This document shows, piece after piece, positions 1 to 8,905 of a stretch of 64,000 bases of DNA. The stretch is from Mycoplasmatota bacterium. Its GTDB lineage: Bacteria > Bacillota_I > Bacilli_A > MAG-NZ. The translations under genes were made by a program, and so were the position numbers. Below the pieces are notes generated by a model. That model was not told the DNA's origin. It saw only the letters and a list, made by a program, of their open reading frames with translations, and ran no database searches. Position 1 is the stretch's first letter. Each line of letters starts with the position of its first letter. The stretch spans positions 1,644,615 through 1,708,614 of the forward strand of contig CP074575.1 in assembly GCA_018394315.1 (NCBI GenBank), read 5' to 3'.

Positions 1-26
1 TCTACCTTGATAAAATCTTTTTTCAT
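1..26 (-). CDS. Start of a gene downstream of pilM, probably pilN-like (partial)
   Basis: Only the first codons are inside the window. ATG at 26-24 is followed by codons for KKDFIKV and then the window edge. A ribosome binding site (AGGTGAT) lies just upstream, and the gene follows pilM on the same strand by a few bases. In type IV pilus operons pilN normally follows pilM, so a PilN-like inner-membrane protein is the positional guess. The visible residues do not show the family. Confidence 0.4.
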
Positions 27-34
27 ATGATCAC

Positions 35-949
35 CTATATTAAACTATTTGACATAGTTAATAAGTACTTAACATATACGTCATATAGATTGTTTTCATC
101 ATTTGGATTATAGAATACCAAATGACCCACATTAGTCATATTATTATTAATAATAATTCTTACTAAGTTTTCATCAAGTATATCATCACCAGTCATTGGA
201 ATTATAATAGCCTTTTTAATAGTTTCATTTCCTTTATTAATATTCCATACATAATAATTATTCATCCGATATATCTCATCTTGAACGCGTTGGGCAAAAT
301 CATTATAATGAGTACTTGATTCGTAATTTGGGATATCAGAGACAATACTAAAGATAGGGTATTGCTTATTAAATATATTTATGCTCAGCATGTTATGATA
401 AACATTAACTATCATTATATCATTTTCGAAATCTTGTATTCCGTATTTAGATATACTATATGCTCTATGAGCAGCTAATGCTGGAATGTCAGTCTTAACA
501 ACCTTAAGGCCTGCTTTATAAAGCATCTTTACGTATAAATTAAGGTGTCGTTCACTAGCCGCAAATATAAATGCTTCTCTTTCTCCGTTTACTTCAGAAA
601 CTTTCACATCCATAAGTGAATCACTAAAAGGTAATACTAAATCAACATTCATTCTTGTTTTTAGAAAACTCTTCATATCTTTAGTCTTAACTTCTGACGG
701 CAAAGGATATCTTTTAACAGAAACAATCTTTTCATGTAACAACAGATTAACCTTTGAAGTAGAAATTTTTGTTCTTTTAATGACATCCTCAACTAAAGTA
801 GATAATTCATCAAGTTTTTCTATTATACCATTCACAATATAACCATCAGGCAACTTAACAGTACCATATTCTTTTAATTTCTTAATTCCTCGTCCTTTTT
901 CGACAAATATAAACTCATAATCAGTAAAAAAAACACTTAGTGTTTTCAT
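35..949 (-). CDS. pilM: PilM-like type IV pilus assembly ATPase-fold protein
   Basis: PilM is the cytoplasmic actin-fold protein that binds the N-terminus of PilN and links the membrane platform to the PilB/PilC motor. This protein of about 304 residues has PilM-type organisation: an N-terminal beta-rich segment, a middle part resembling the 'xxFAAxxxxxxxxYxxxxxxAGLxxxxxDIPALA' region (here FAASERHLNLYVKMLYKAG around residues 128-150), and an actin-like C-terminal half. The first in-frame start is GTG at 961. The ATG at 949 has a better placed GGTGA ribosome binding site and was chosen. It follows the prepilin peptidase gene closely, in the same operon as pilB, pilC and the pilin. Divergence from proteobacterial PilM is high, so the family call rests on weak similarity plus context. 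Confidence 0.7.
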   Translation of the reverse strand: MKTLSVFFTDYEFIFVEKGRGIKKLKEYGTVKLPDGYIVNGIIEKLDELSTLVEDVIKRTKISTSKVNLLLHEKIVSVKRYPLPSEVKTKDMKSFLKTRMNVDLVLPFSDSLMDVKVSEVNGEREAFIFAASERHLNLYVKMLYKAGLKVVKTDIPALAAHRAYSISKYGIQDFENDIMIVNVYHNMLSINIFNKQYPIFSIVSDIPNYESSTHYNDFAQRVQDEIYRMNNYYVWNINKGNETIKKAIIIPMTGDDILDENLVRIIINNNMTNVGHLVFYNPNDENNLYDVYVKYLLTMSNSLI

Positions 950-964
950 ATTATTCACCACACT

Positions 965-1675
965 TTAAAATAGATTTATATAGTATTCTAATAAAGAGTC
1001 ACCGTAAAAATAAGCAATAAATGCGCCAACCGTAATAAATGGAACAAATGGTATATATAAAGTCTCCTTATTAATTTTTTGAGCTATTAATCCGAAAACA
1101 AGCCCAAATACCGATGCAAAGAAAACTGATAAAAAGGTCAACTTAACCCCTAATACTAAACCTATTATAGCATATAATTTAATGTCTCCTCCACCTAAAA
1201 CTTCTTGCTTATATAATTTCTCGCCAACGGTCGATAGAACATAAAAGAATGTGAATGCTACCAGCATTCCTAAATATGCATCAAACCATACTTCACGTGT
1301 TATAAATATCCTTAAAAATCCAATTAGAGTTAGAAAAATAATTATTAACTCGTCTGGCACAATTTTATCAAGTATATCTGAAACACTAACACTAACCATA
1401 AGTAAAATAAATAAATAACCTATATTTAATTCGTTTGTAGAACCAAATAATCCATATGATATATTTACTAATAGAATAGCAACTAAAACAGAAATCAGAT
1501 ATAAAAACTTATTATCTTTTCCACATTCACACTTTAAGTAGTAATTATATACTTTATCTCCACAATTATAACATTTTAGACCCCTAAAGATTTCTTTTCT
1601 ATCTACAACATTACTTCCTAGAAAAACACTTAATATCCCTATAATAATACCAATTACCATTCTTGATATAAACAT
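965..1675 (-). CDS. pilD: Prepilin peptidase (type IV leader peptidase)
   Basis: This integral-membrane aspartic peptidase cuts the leader from prepilins, in many families also methylating the new N-terminus. The A24 catalytic aspartates are visible: one in SDILDKIVPDEL (around residues 98-109) and one in the GGGDIKL motif (around 161). The N-terminal cytoplasmic part is short but keeps four cysteines, CYNC and CEC (around residues 36-51), as in zinc-binding prepilin peptidases. About seven hydrophobic segments follow. At 236 residues it is close to ComC/PilD length. An AGAGGGG ribosome binding site precedes the ATG at 1675. Its likely substrates are the pilin at 2177 and the three pilin-like proteins at 6522-9405. 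Confidence 0.9.
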   Translation of the reverse strand: MFISRMVIGIIIGILSVFLGSNVVDRKEIFRGLKCYNCGDKVYNYYLKCECGKDNKFLYLISVLVAILLVNISYGLFGSTNELNIGYLFILLMVSVSVSDILDKIVPDELIIIFLTLIGFLRIFITREVWFDAYLGMLVAFTFFYVLSTVGEKLYKQEVLGGGDIKLYAIIGLVLGVKLTFLSVFFASVFGLVFGLIAQKINKETLYIPFVPFITVGAFIAYFYGDSLLEYYINLF

Positions 1676-1744
1676 ACATTTTCCCCTCTACTGAAATTAT
1701 TATATTTAAATATATTATTATAATAAAAGACAAGAAACTGACTA

Positions 1745-1776
1745 GTAAAAAAGATTTCATCTAAATGAAATCTTTA
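1745..1776 (-). terminator. Intrinsic terminator after the major pilin gene
   Basis: An 11-bp perfect inverted repeat (AAAGATTTCAT with a CTAA loop) is followed on the minus strand by a run of six T. It lies between the pilin gene and pilD, so it may limit readthrough and let the pilin be made in excess of the machinery. Confidence 0.8.
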
Positions 1777-1793
1777 ATATAATCAAATAAGAA

Positions 1794-2177
1794 TTAAGCT
1801 GATGGTGCTACCCAAGTATGATCTACTCCATCGTAAGTTAATGTCCCATCCGCTGTAGTAACAATAACTACCTTAGTAATTTTACCAGAAGATCCTTGTG
1901 GTGTGATAGTAACACTAGTATATTCAGTAAAATCTTTGTTTAAATAATCAGGCATATCAGCAACAGCGAAGTTAGTTGTTCCGCAATCTTCTTGAATACA
2001 ATATGTTTGAGCAGCGTTATAAACAGCTACTGCATCACCTTCCATTGCCTTAATTTTTGTTTTGTTAATCATACCAGTAACAGTTGGGATTGCGATAGCT
2101 GCAATAATCCCCATGATTACAACAACTGCCATCATTTCAGCGATAGTAACACCCTTCTTGTTCTTGAAAATTTTCAT
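1794..2177 (-). CDS. Major type IV pilin / ComGC-like pseudopilin
   Basis: This is a prepilin of about 127 residues with a class III leader. KNKKG is followed by VTIAEMMAVVVIMGIIAAIAIPTV, in which the cleavage site is after G and the glutamate is at mature position 5. One hydrophobic helix follows, then a small globular domain with two cysteines close together (YCIQEDCGTT), which could form a disulphide. The frame extends upstream to 2237, but the ATG at 2177 has the ribosome binding site (GGGAG) and gives the proper short basic leader. It sits between pilC and pilD in the pilus operon and is followed by a strong terminator, as expected for an abundant subunit. It could serve DNA uptake, adhesion or motility. 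No PilT is visible in the window. Confidence 0.88.
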   Translation of the reverse strand: MKIFKNKKGVTIAEMMAVVVIMGIIAAIAIPTVTGMINKTKIKAMEGDAVAVYNAAQTYCIQEDCGTTNFAVADMPDYLNKDFTEYTSVTITPQGSSGKITKVVIVTTADGTLTYDGVDHTWVAPSA

Positions 2178-2284
2178 TCTATTTTCTCCCTTGAATTTAT
2201 TTCCTAGTTCCGATTTAATTCTATCATAAAATAGCAATAAATGTCAATTAGTGGGACAAACAAACTAATCAAGTAATTAAGTTT

Positions 2285-3499
2285 TTATAATGACTGCATC
2301 ATACTAAATGAAGGCATCATTACAGCCAAAACTAATCCTCCAACTAAAGCATAAATAAATATCATAAGTGCTGGTTCAATTCGTTTTCTAAGTTTTTTTA
2401 TTTGAAACTTTACATCAGTAGTATAAAATTTAGCTAAATTATGCAGCATATCATCTAAACTACCTGATTTTTCTCCAAGAGAAATCATTTTAGTAAAAAT
2501 AGGTGTAAATGCATAATGGTTTTCCATTGCTCTAGAAATTGCATAACCATTTTCCACATTATCAGCAACTTTTAGTAATCTTTCTTTATAGATTGCGTTT
2601 TTTGTAATTGTAGCGGTAGCTTTGATGGCATCTAATAAATTAACATGATTAACAACCATCTGAGACAATGTAGAAGCAATTATGGATAGATTAAACATTA
2701 CAACTATCTTACCAAATATTGGCATCTGTATCAGTATTCTTCCTAGCAAAGTCTTTCCTTTTTCAGTTCTATAAAAAATCAAATAAAACAGTATCGAGAA
2801 AAGCAATGCTCCTACCGCTAAGTATGAACCATAATCAAAGAAAAAATGGCTGACATCTAAAAGAGCTTGGGTAATCGCTGGCATCTCAACATCATTTGTT
2901 TCAAATAATCCTACATAATTTGGTAACACGACTGTAACTACCATTATACTAACACCTATCGCCATTAGAATATAAGCAGTAGGCATTGATAATGCACCGA
3001 TAACATCATTTCTTATTTCTCTATTTCTTTCATAGTAATCAGCTATGTTGTCTACTGTTGTGATTAAATCACCAGATTTTTCTCCATTCCTTATCATATT
3101 TATTAATAAAGATGGAAAATCTTTCGGATACTTTGAAAAAGCTTCTGACAATCTTTTTCCAGACGCAACCTCAAAGTATATATCAAATAAAATTCTTTTA
3201 ACTATTTTTTGTTGAGTTTGGGATGCGATAACTTCTAATGAATCAACAGATCTCATTCCGGCTTTCATCATTGATGATAGCTGTTTAAGAATGAAAATCA
3301 GTTCATCAGTTTTTATAGTCCTTCCAACAGTAATTTTACTTAGTTTTGTAAATAAATTACTATACTCTTCTATCTCAAGAATATTTAATCCCTTGTCATA
3401 TAGATAATCTACTAATATATTCTTACTAGGTGCTTCGAATGTCCCTTTTATACGTTTTCCCTCATGAGTTAAAGCTACATACTTATAATCATTAATCAT
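2285..3499 (-). CDS. pilC: Type IV pilus / type II secretion inner-membrane platform protein
   Basis: PilC is the polytopic platform on which the PilB ATPase acts to add or remove pilins. The 404-residue protein has two T2SF domains of the GspF family. The first is around residues 65-190 (ending in PKDFPSLLINMIRNGEKSG), and the second around 270-395 (with YAFTPIFTKMISLGEKSG). Hydrophobic segments follow each, and the usual LxxMMxAGMR-type sequence is present (SSMMKAGMRSVDSL). It starts a few bases after pilB stops, with an AGGACT-type ribosome binding site. Confidence 0.93.
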   Translation of the reverse strand: MINDYKYVALTHEGKRIKGTFEAPSKNILVDYLYDKGLNILEIEEYSNLFTKLSKITVGRTIKTDELIFILKQLSSMMKAGMRSVDSLEVIASQTQQKIVKRILFDIYFEVASGKRLSEAFSKYPKDFPSLLINMIRNGEKSGDLITTVDNIADYYERNREIRNDVIGALSMPTAYILMAIGVSIMVVTVVLPNYVGLFETNDVEMPAITQALLDVSHFFFDYGSYLAVGALLFSILFYLIFYRTEKGKTLLGRILIQMPIFGKIVVMFNLSIIASTLSQMVVNHVNLLDAIKATATITKNAIYKERLLKVADNVENGYAISRAMENHYAFTPIFTKMISLGEKSGSLDDMLHNLAKFYTTDVKFQIKKLRKRIEPALMIFIYALVGGLVLAVMMPSFSMMQSL

Positions 3500-3504
3500 C
3501 TTTA

Positions 3505-5175
3505 TTAGTCCTGAGAATCAGAAACTCTTAAAATCTCTTCTAAGGTAGTAAGTCCTGCTTTAACTTTGCTAAGACCATCATCAATCAGAAAACGCATTCC
3601 ATTTCTCTTCGCTTCATCAGTAAGAACAGATACAGAGGCCTCTTCACTTATTAGACGTCTCATGTTTTCCGTTATATGTAAAACTTCATAAATACCTGTT
3701 CTGCTTTTATATCCTTTGTTATTACAAATAGGGCATCCTTTTATTCTCTTGATTTTTTCTATTTTAATATTTCTTTCTTCAAATATCTTCTTTTCACTTT
3801 CTGTAGGAGTGTCCCAGTAACTACATTCAGGACAAACACGTCTAACAAGTCTTTGAGCTAATACGCTATTTACAGAAGCACTAACTAAGAATGGTTCAAT
3901 ACCCATATCGATTAACCTTGGAATCGTAGAAATTGAATCATTCGTGTGAATTGTCGAGAGAACCAAATGACCAGTTAAAGCTGCTCTTATCGCAATAGCT
4001 GCTGTTTCATTATCTCTTATTTCCCCAACCATAAGAATGTCAGGATCCTGACGTAAAATAGCTCTTAGAGCATTGGCAAAAGTCATATCGACTTCTTCTC
4101 TTACAGGAACCTGATGTACTCCATCTAGTTGCATTTCTACTGGATCTTCTACAGTTATAATGTTTTGAGATTCTCTATCTAGCTGATTTATACAAGAATA
4201 TAACGTTGTAGATTTCCCGCTTCCTGTTGGACCAGAAACTAAAACAACCCCATTTGGTTTACTAATCATTTTTAGCAATAGATCTCTATCTTTATTCGAG
4301 AACCCTAAAGAACTTAAATCACTCATAGATTGTGACAAATCAAGAATACGTAAAACTACTTTTTCACCGTTGACAGTAGGAATAGTAGAGATACGCAAAT
4401 CTATTTCATTATTTAAAACAAAAGTCTTAATGCGTCCATCTTGCGGAATTCTAGTCTCGGTAACATCCATGTTAGACATTACTTTAATACGAGCAACTAA
4501 TTGATTATATAGTCTTTTAGGTAAATGCATTTCACTAGATAATACTCCATCTATTCGGTACTTTATATCAATGGAATAAGGAAGTGGATTGATATGAATA
4601 TCACTTGCTTTCTCGGTAACTGCATTAACTAGAATCTGGTCAACTAATTCAACCATTGGATTCTTTTCGTCATCAGATTCATCAAAATCAGTAAATTTCG
4701 GAACTGATTGATCCTTAATGCCTAAAGCATCTAAAGTTTTACTAAACCCATAAAATTTTTCAATAGCATATAGAATATCTTGCTTTGGCGCTATATAAGT
4801 AACAATGTTTTTCCCAATCATTAGTCTTAAATCATCAATAGTAATATAATCAATTGGATCAGCCATTGCAACTGAAAGGGTGTCTCCACTCATCATGAAA
4901 GGAATAACAACTTTATGTATCGCGTAATCTTTTGGGATTAAGTTTGTTATTTCTTGATCAATATTATATTGTTTAAGGTTTATTCTTTTAACACCTGATA
5001 CTTTTTGAAGTGCATCTTGAACTTTTGATTCAGTTGCAAATCCCAAGCGAATAATTACATCCCCTATTTTTTCATCTGGAAGTCGCATTTGCATTGCTTT
5101 TTCAACTTGAGTTCTTGATAAAACACTTGCATCAACAAGAATATCTCCTAGTCTTTTTCTAACAATTTTCGGCAT
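3505..5175 (-). CDS. pilB: Type IV pilus assembly ATPase
   Basis: This is the cytoplasmic hexameric ATPase that powers pilus extension. The 556-residue protein begins with an MshEN-type domain (around residues 1-140). A GspE/PilB core follows, with Walker A GPTGSGKSTT near residue 316, an aspartate box, Walker B (DPDILMVGEIRD) and a histidine box (HLVLSTIHTND). A zinc-binding tetracysteine motif CPEC...CPIC lies near residues 450-490, as in PilB and GspE. The length is that of full PilB rather than of the shorter ComGA, and the MshEN domain often binds cyclic di-GMP. It is the first recognisable motor gene of the operon. Confidence 0.94.
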   Translation of the reverse strand: MPKIVRKRLGDILVDASVLSRTQVEKAMQMRLPDEKIGDVIIRLGFATESKVQDALQKVSGVKRINLKQYNIDQEITNLIPKDYAIHKVVIPFMMSGDTLSVAMADPIDYITIDDLRLMIGKNIVTYIAPKQDILYAIEKFYGFSKTLDALGIKDQSVPKFTDFDESDDEKNPMVELVDQILVNAVTEKASDIHINPLPYSIDIKYRIDGVLSSEMHLPKRLYNQLVARIKVMSNMDVTETRIPQDGRIKTFVLNNEIDLRISTIPTVNGEKVVLRILDLSQSMSDLSSLGFSNKDRDLLLKMISKPNGVVLVSGPTGSGKSTTLYSCINQLDRESQNIITVEDPVEMQLDGVHQVPVREEVDMTFANALRAILRQDPDILMVGEIRDNETAAIAIRAALTGHLVLSTIHTNDSISTIPRLIDMGIEPFLVSASVNSVLAQRLVRRVCPECSYWDTPTESEKKIFEERNIKIEKIKRIKGCPICNNKGYKSRTGIYEVLHITENMRRLISEEASVSVLTDEAKRNGMRFLIDDGLSKVKAGLTTLEEILRVSDSQD

Positions 5176-5183
5176 ATAATCCC

Positions 5184-6287
5184 CTACTTTTCATATGATT
5201 CATTTTTAGGACTAAAATAATTTGTGTATATCAAAGTCTCATAAGTTGATACACCATTATTAAATATATATCTATAAACTTGGATTTGTTTTCCGGTAAC
5301 ACCAAATACATGATTTGAACCTTCTTCAGGTTCATACCCATCTGGTAACGGAATAAAATCTATTTCTTTTTCAAAAACATAATGTCCATAAACTTCTTCG
5401 AATGGAATACCCCATAAGACAAACTCCAATCCACTACTATGTTGTTTGACTTCTATTTCATACTCTAAATCATAAGGATTATAGAAACTGAAATCACGAC
5501 CTTGAGATCTATTCACATATGTCTCATAATTCTCAATATGGTTGTCTACATCTAAATACATTATTCTACTATTATGTTTTTCATAGCTAATAAAATTAGT
5601 ATCTATAGTAATTGCATTAATTCCTGTGGCAAGTATGTTTAAATGTTCACTACTAACATTTCTTTCTTGAAAACTTTCAAGAAGTGAAAATCTACTATTT
5701 GATTCGATAACAATATCTAAATCAATTATGTCAGTTAATACAGCATCATTTTTGTCAGTTAAATAGATATAACTGTTAATTGGAACATATAGATTTTCCA
5801 TTTCCTCAATATAATCTTTAATGTATATATTTAGTATTGGCTCCATATTCTCAAAACTATTTCTAATATCTATCAACATCTTTTCTGTATTTACTTCTTT
5901 TGTCATTCCTAAAGGTAAAACTTTCTCTAGTTCTAACTTTAACTTAGCTTGACTAAAATTAGCAACTAACTCAGTATTTGAGCCTTCTACAATGTTTAAA
6001 AGTGTTTGATTATGATTATATTCAATAAACCCAATATCAATTGGGTAAGTGTTGTTGTTATAAGTTATCTCTACCTTTAATTCATCAAGGTAAGAAACAG
6101 TCTTTGATAATATAAATGAACTTGTATCCTCTTTAGGCATTCCACCAATATAGATATCTCCAACACTTGTATTATCTTGAAATTCACTCTCAAAGAAATC
6201 AAGTGACAAGATAACTAGTAAAGATAAAATGGCTATAGAATATAAAAAGACAATCATTCTCCAGCTATAGGTTCCAAATTTAGACAT
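5184..6287 (-). CDS. Membrane-anchored VanW/YoaR-like protein heading the pilus operon
   Basis: This protein of 367 residues has a single N-terminal membrane anchor (around residues 12-30) and a large outside domain. The sequence after the anchor, GDIYIGGMPKEDTSSFILSKTV, resembles the repeat of the PG_binding_4 domain found ahead of VanW domains. The FYNPYDLEYEIEV stretch near residue 265 resembles the end of a VanW domain. The middle is degenerate, so the assignment is tentative. The frame begins at 6326, but ATG at 6287 has the ribosome binding site (GGTGGTGATT). It is 8 bp upstream of pilB and probably in the same transcript. A role in passing the pilus through the cell wall is only inferred from position. 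Confidence 0.5.
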   Translation of the reverse strand: MSKFGTYSWRMIVFLYSIAILSLLVILSLDFFESEFQDNTSVGDIYIGGMPKEDTSSFILSKTVSYLDELKVEITYNNNTYPIDIGFIEYNHNQTLLNIVEGSNTELVANFSQAKLKLELEKVLPLGMTKEVNTEKMLIDIRNSFENMEPILNIYIKDYIEEMENLYVPINSYIYLTDKNDAVLTDIIDLDIVIESNSRFSLLESFQERNVSSEHLNILATGINAITIDTNFISYEKHNSRIMYLDVDNHIENYETYVNRSQGRDFSFYNPYDLEYEIEVKQHSSGLEFVLWGIPFEEVYGHYVFEKEIDFIPLPDGYEPEEGSNHVFGVTGKQIQVYRYIFNNGVSTYETLIYTNYFSPKNESYEK

Positions 6288-6468
6288 ATAATCACCACCA
6301 TTAACATTTTCTTCTAATTTTATCATAATACAAGATTAGACACAAATTGCTAAATCACTATTTTTTTAATACTGAGTCGCTCATTATATTAAACAATCAG
6401 TACAAACGATATAATTCTATTTAAAGTGTGCGAGGTATAAATCAAACAAGAGTGAAACTTACCTAAAA

Positions 6469-6497
6469 TTGTAATTTAATATGTATTATTGTATAAT
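6469..6497 (+). promoter_or_regulatory. Sigma-A promoter of the pilin-like operon
   Basis: The -35 TTGTAA (6469-6474) and a perfect -10 TATAAT (6492-6497) are separated by 17 bp. Transcription would begin near 6504. That leaves only about 18 bases before the coding start proposed at 6522. Confidence 0.75.
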
Positions 6498-6521
6498 TAA
6501 GTAATTAAATGAGGGGGGGAT

Positions 6522-8333
6522 ATTATCAAACGAATAAATAAAAAAGGTAATGTTTTAGTAAATGCTTTTTTAGTATTAATATTGGCTTCTACGACACTGA
6601 TCATTATATCCAACTCTACTCTTAATTCATTAGCTTTACAAAATAAAATTTTTGAAAGAAATATCACATTGAGTGATTCAGTTACTGACATAGTTCTTCT
6701 AGAGTTAAAAGAGGAATTAGTAGATTTCTTAGTTACTGCTTCAGAAGTAGATACTGTCCACGCATATAACATTTTAGACAATTATCTAAAAGATAATTAC
6801 CGTCTTAGAGAAGGTAAAGATTGTGTTTATGATTCAAGTGATTGGAATAATAATGCGCTCGATCCTATTCCTATTCTTTGTACAGTAGATGGTGAAGAAA
6901 AATTATTCAACATTATACTTACCGAGTTTGAATCTAATTTATATGACTTCCCAATAGCTACAAACGGCGACTTATATTTGAATGGTACTTCCTTTATTGA
7001 TGGATTTACGCTTGCTAATAAAATGTATCTATCAAATCATACTTTGAATGGAAATAGCGCGGCAGACATATATAGCGATATATCGATAATACCACTCTTA
7101 GATAATTTAGAAAGATCAGAGAATAATTTCGCATATTTTGATAGAGATTACTACCTTGTAGGAACAGATATCTATACTAAGGAATTATATGGTTGTTACT
7201 CCGATTTATCTAGTCAATGTTACAATGTAATAGGAAATACAATTTACTCATCTTTTAATACATTAACAATAGATAATTTGGTTTCAGATGAAAATATTAT
7301 GCTTTATACTCACACTAATAATAATACCATTGACAACAACAAAACATTACCTATAGTAAAAATTACTAACATTAACAAATATGAGTTGACTTTACCTAGT
7401 TTTAGTTTTAATAATACAGTAAACGATCTGCTTCTAACTGTTAGAGGATCTGGAATAAATTACGTAGATCAACTTGATCCGTATACAATTAGTGAATACG
7501 ATGTAAATAATGACTTATTATGTTGGACTGATTTATATAGTGGAGCAAATTGCCCTTCTAGTGATTTAAATTCGTCAACTGACACAGAAATATCTACAAT
7601 CAATTATGATGCACAAGATCATATAGTGTTTGCAGATGGAGATGGGATTTCAAATAACTACTCATTAACACTAAATCCGTTCGTAGAACACTTTGGAAGT
7701 GATACAGGTAAAGTGATCTATATAGAAGGTGACTTAATCATCAACAATGTTGATTCTTTATTAGAAATCAATGGGAATATAGTTACTACTGGTGATGTTA
7801 TTTTTCAAGGTAATATCAATCAATTGAAATTAACGGGAAATATTTATAGTTTTGGTTCGATAGTATTTGATATGAATTCAAATCTAAACGGTTTAAATAA
7901 TAGTACAAACGAGATAGGTTTCTTGTTTTCTAAAGAAAACATAGTTATAACAGACTCATATTCTGCATATCCAGCTGAAAAATTATCAATGAGCGGTTAC
8001 TTTTATGCAGAAGGTTCCATCTTAATTGATACATCAAAGTACACTGCTTTGAATTTACAAGGTGGCTTATATTCTGAAGCTAAAATTCGTAACTTAAATA
8101 CAAATTTTCCACTAAAAATTGACGGATACGATTTTAACTTCAACGGGATTATGATAAATAGTTACTCAGGACATATTGATAGTTTAGGAAATTATGTACC
8201 AAGTTTAATTCCAGGGGAAGCTAGAAGCTATATCGTTCCTCACCCAAATAAAGAATTAATAGATGGACCAGATATATTCTTACAAACATTTGCAGATAAC
8301 CAATTTACTCTAGAAATTGTGGAGGCAGGATAA
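6522..8333 (+). CDS. Large pilin-like secreted protein with probable beta-helix domain (non-ATG start)
   Basis: This protein of about 603 residues begins IIKRINKKG, followed by a hydrophobic helix (NVLVNAFLVLILASTTLIIIS). That is the arrangement of a prepilin leader and stalk, with cleavage after KKG. The C-terminal half has short repeating beta units such as GNIVTTGDVIFQGNI and LKLTGNIYSFGSIVF (around residues 420-520), which read like a right-handed beta-helix or polymer-forming domain. Six cysteines fall in three loose pairs. No ATG, GTG or TTG lies between the ribosome binding site GAGGGGGGG (6511-6519) and the leader, so ATT at 6522 or ATC at 6525 is the likely start. It heads a three-gene operon with minor pilins and may be a pilus-tip or adhesin-type subunit, similar in position to PilX/PilY-class proteins. 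No named family was recognised. Confidence 0.72.
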   Translation: MIKRINKKGNVLVNAFLVLILASTTLIIISNSTLNSLALQNKIFERNITLSDSVTDIVLLELKEELVDFLVTASEVDTVHAYNILDNYLKDNYRLREGKDCVYDSSDWNNNALDPIPILCTVDGEEKLFNIILTEFESNLYDFPIATNGDLYLNGTSFIDGFTLANKMYLSNHTLNGNSAADIYSDISIIPLLDNLERSENNFAYFDRDYYLVGTDIYTKELYGCYSDLSSQCYNVIGNTIYSSFNTLTIDNLVSDENIMLYTHTNNNTIDNNKTLPIVKITNINKYELTLPSFSFNNTVNDLLLTVRGSGINYVDQLDPYTISEYDVNNDLLCWTDLYSGANCPSSDLNSSTDTEISTINYDAQDHIVFADGDGISNNYSLTLNPFVEHFGSDTGKVIYIEGDLIINNVDSLLEINGNIVTTGDVIFQGNINQLKLTGNIYSFGSIVFDMNSNLNGLNNSTNEIGFLFSKENIVITDSYSAYPAEKLSMSGYFYAEGSILIDTSKYTALNLQGGLYSEAKIRNLNTNFPLKIDGYDFNFNGIMINSYSGHIDSLGNYVPSLIPGEARSYIVPHPNKELIDGPDIFLQTFADNQFTLEIVEAG

Positions 8334-8905
8334 TGAAGTTGAATAATAATGGATATTCAGTAATTACTATACTCGCTGCAACTATGGTACTATCTATAGC
8401 TTCTATATCTATAATTACTCATGTTAACAATATGTATGGACATAGTAATACAATGCAAAAACGTGCCGCGGCTTTCAACATCGCTGAAGAAATATATAAC
8501 CATACATATGCAAGTAATAGGTCTACATTTACTGATGACGATGATGCGGAAGACTGGATTGGATACTATAATCAATCAAATTGTCAAATCACTTCCGGTA
8601 GTGGAAGTTTACAAAAGATCTTTGATGTTGATACCTGTAATAGATTGTTAAACCAAACTATTAACGGAGATACTTTTAATTCTGATGACATATTCTTCTA
8701 TGTTTACAAGATGAATGAATCGACTATGAATAGAATTGTAAATGATTCTAGTTTAAACGCCCCTAAACCTTTCAAAGAATACGCTAGTGAAATCATCCTT
8801 AACTCAAATTACGATACTGTTAATGTTTATAGAATCACTATATGTGTTACATATAGTGAAAATGAAAACTTAACATTATTATATAATGGTTTTTTATTAC
8901 GATGA
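8333..8905 (+). CDS. Minor pilin-like protein (PilV-type position)
   Basis: This 190-residue protein has a short leader ending in NNNG, then a hydrophobic helix (YSVITILAATMVLSIASISIITHV) and an extracytoplasmic domain with three cysteines. The leader form resembles prepilins, although the residue at mature position 5 is not glutamate, as is common in some minor pilins. The ATG overlaps the stop of the previous gene by one base (TAATG) and has a GGAGG ribosome binding site, so translation is probably coupled. It is likely a minor pilin cut by the peptidase at 965-1675. I cannot assign a known subfamily. Confidence 0.68.
   Translation: MKLNNNGYSVITILAATMVLSIASISIITHVNNMYGHSNTMQKRAAAFNIAEEIYNHTYASNRSTFTDDDDAEDWIGYYNQSNCQITSGSGSLQKIFDVDTCNRLLNQTINGDTFNSDDIFFYVYKMNESTMNRIVNDSSLNAPKPFKEYASEIILNSNYDTVNVYRITICVTYSENENLTLLYNGFLLR

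Noticed and set aside
6497-6781. Minus-strand open frame opposite the start of the pilin-like operon
   Set aside because: It has no ribosome binding site and covers the strong plus-strand promoter and the prepilin leader; it is a shadow frame.
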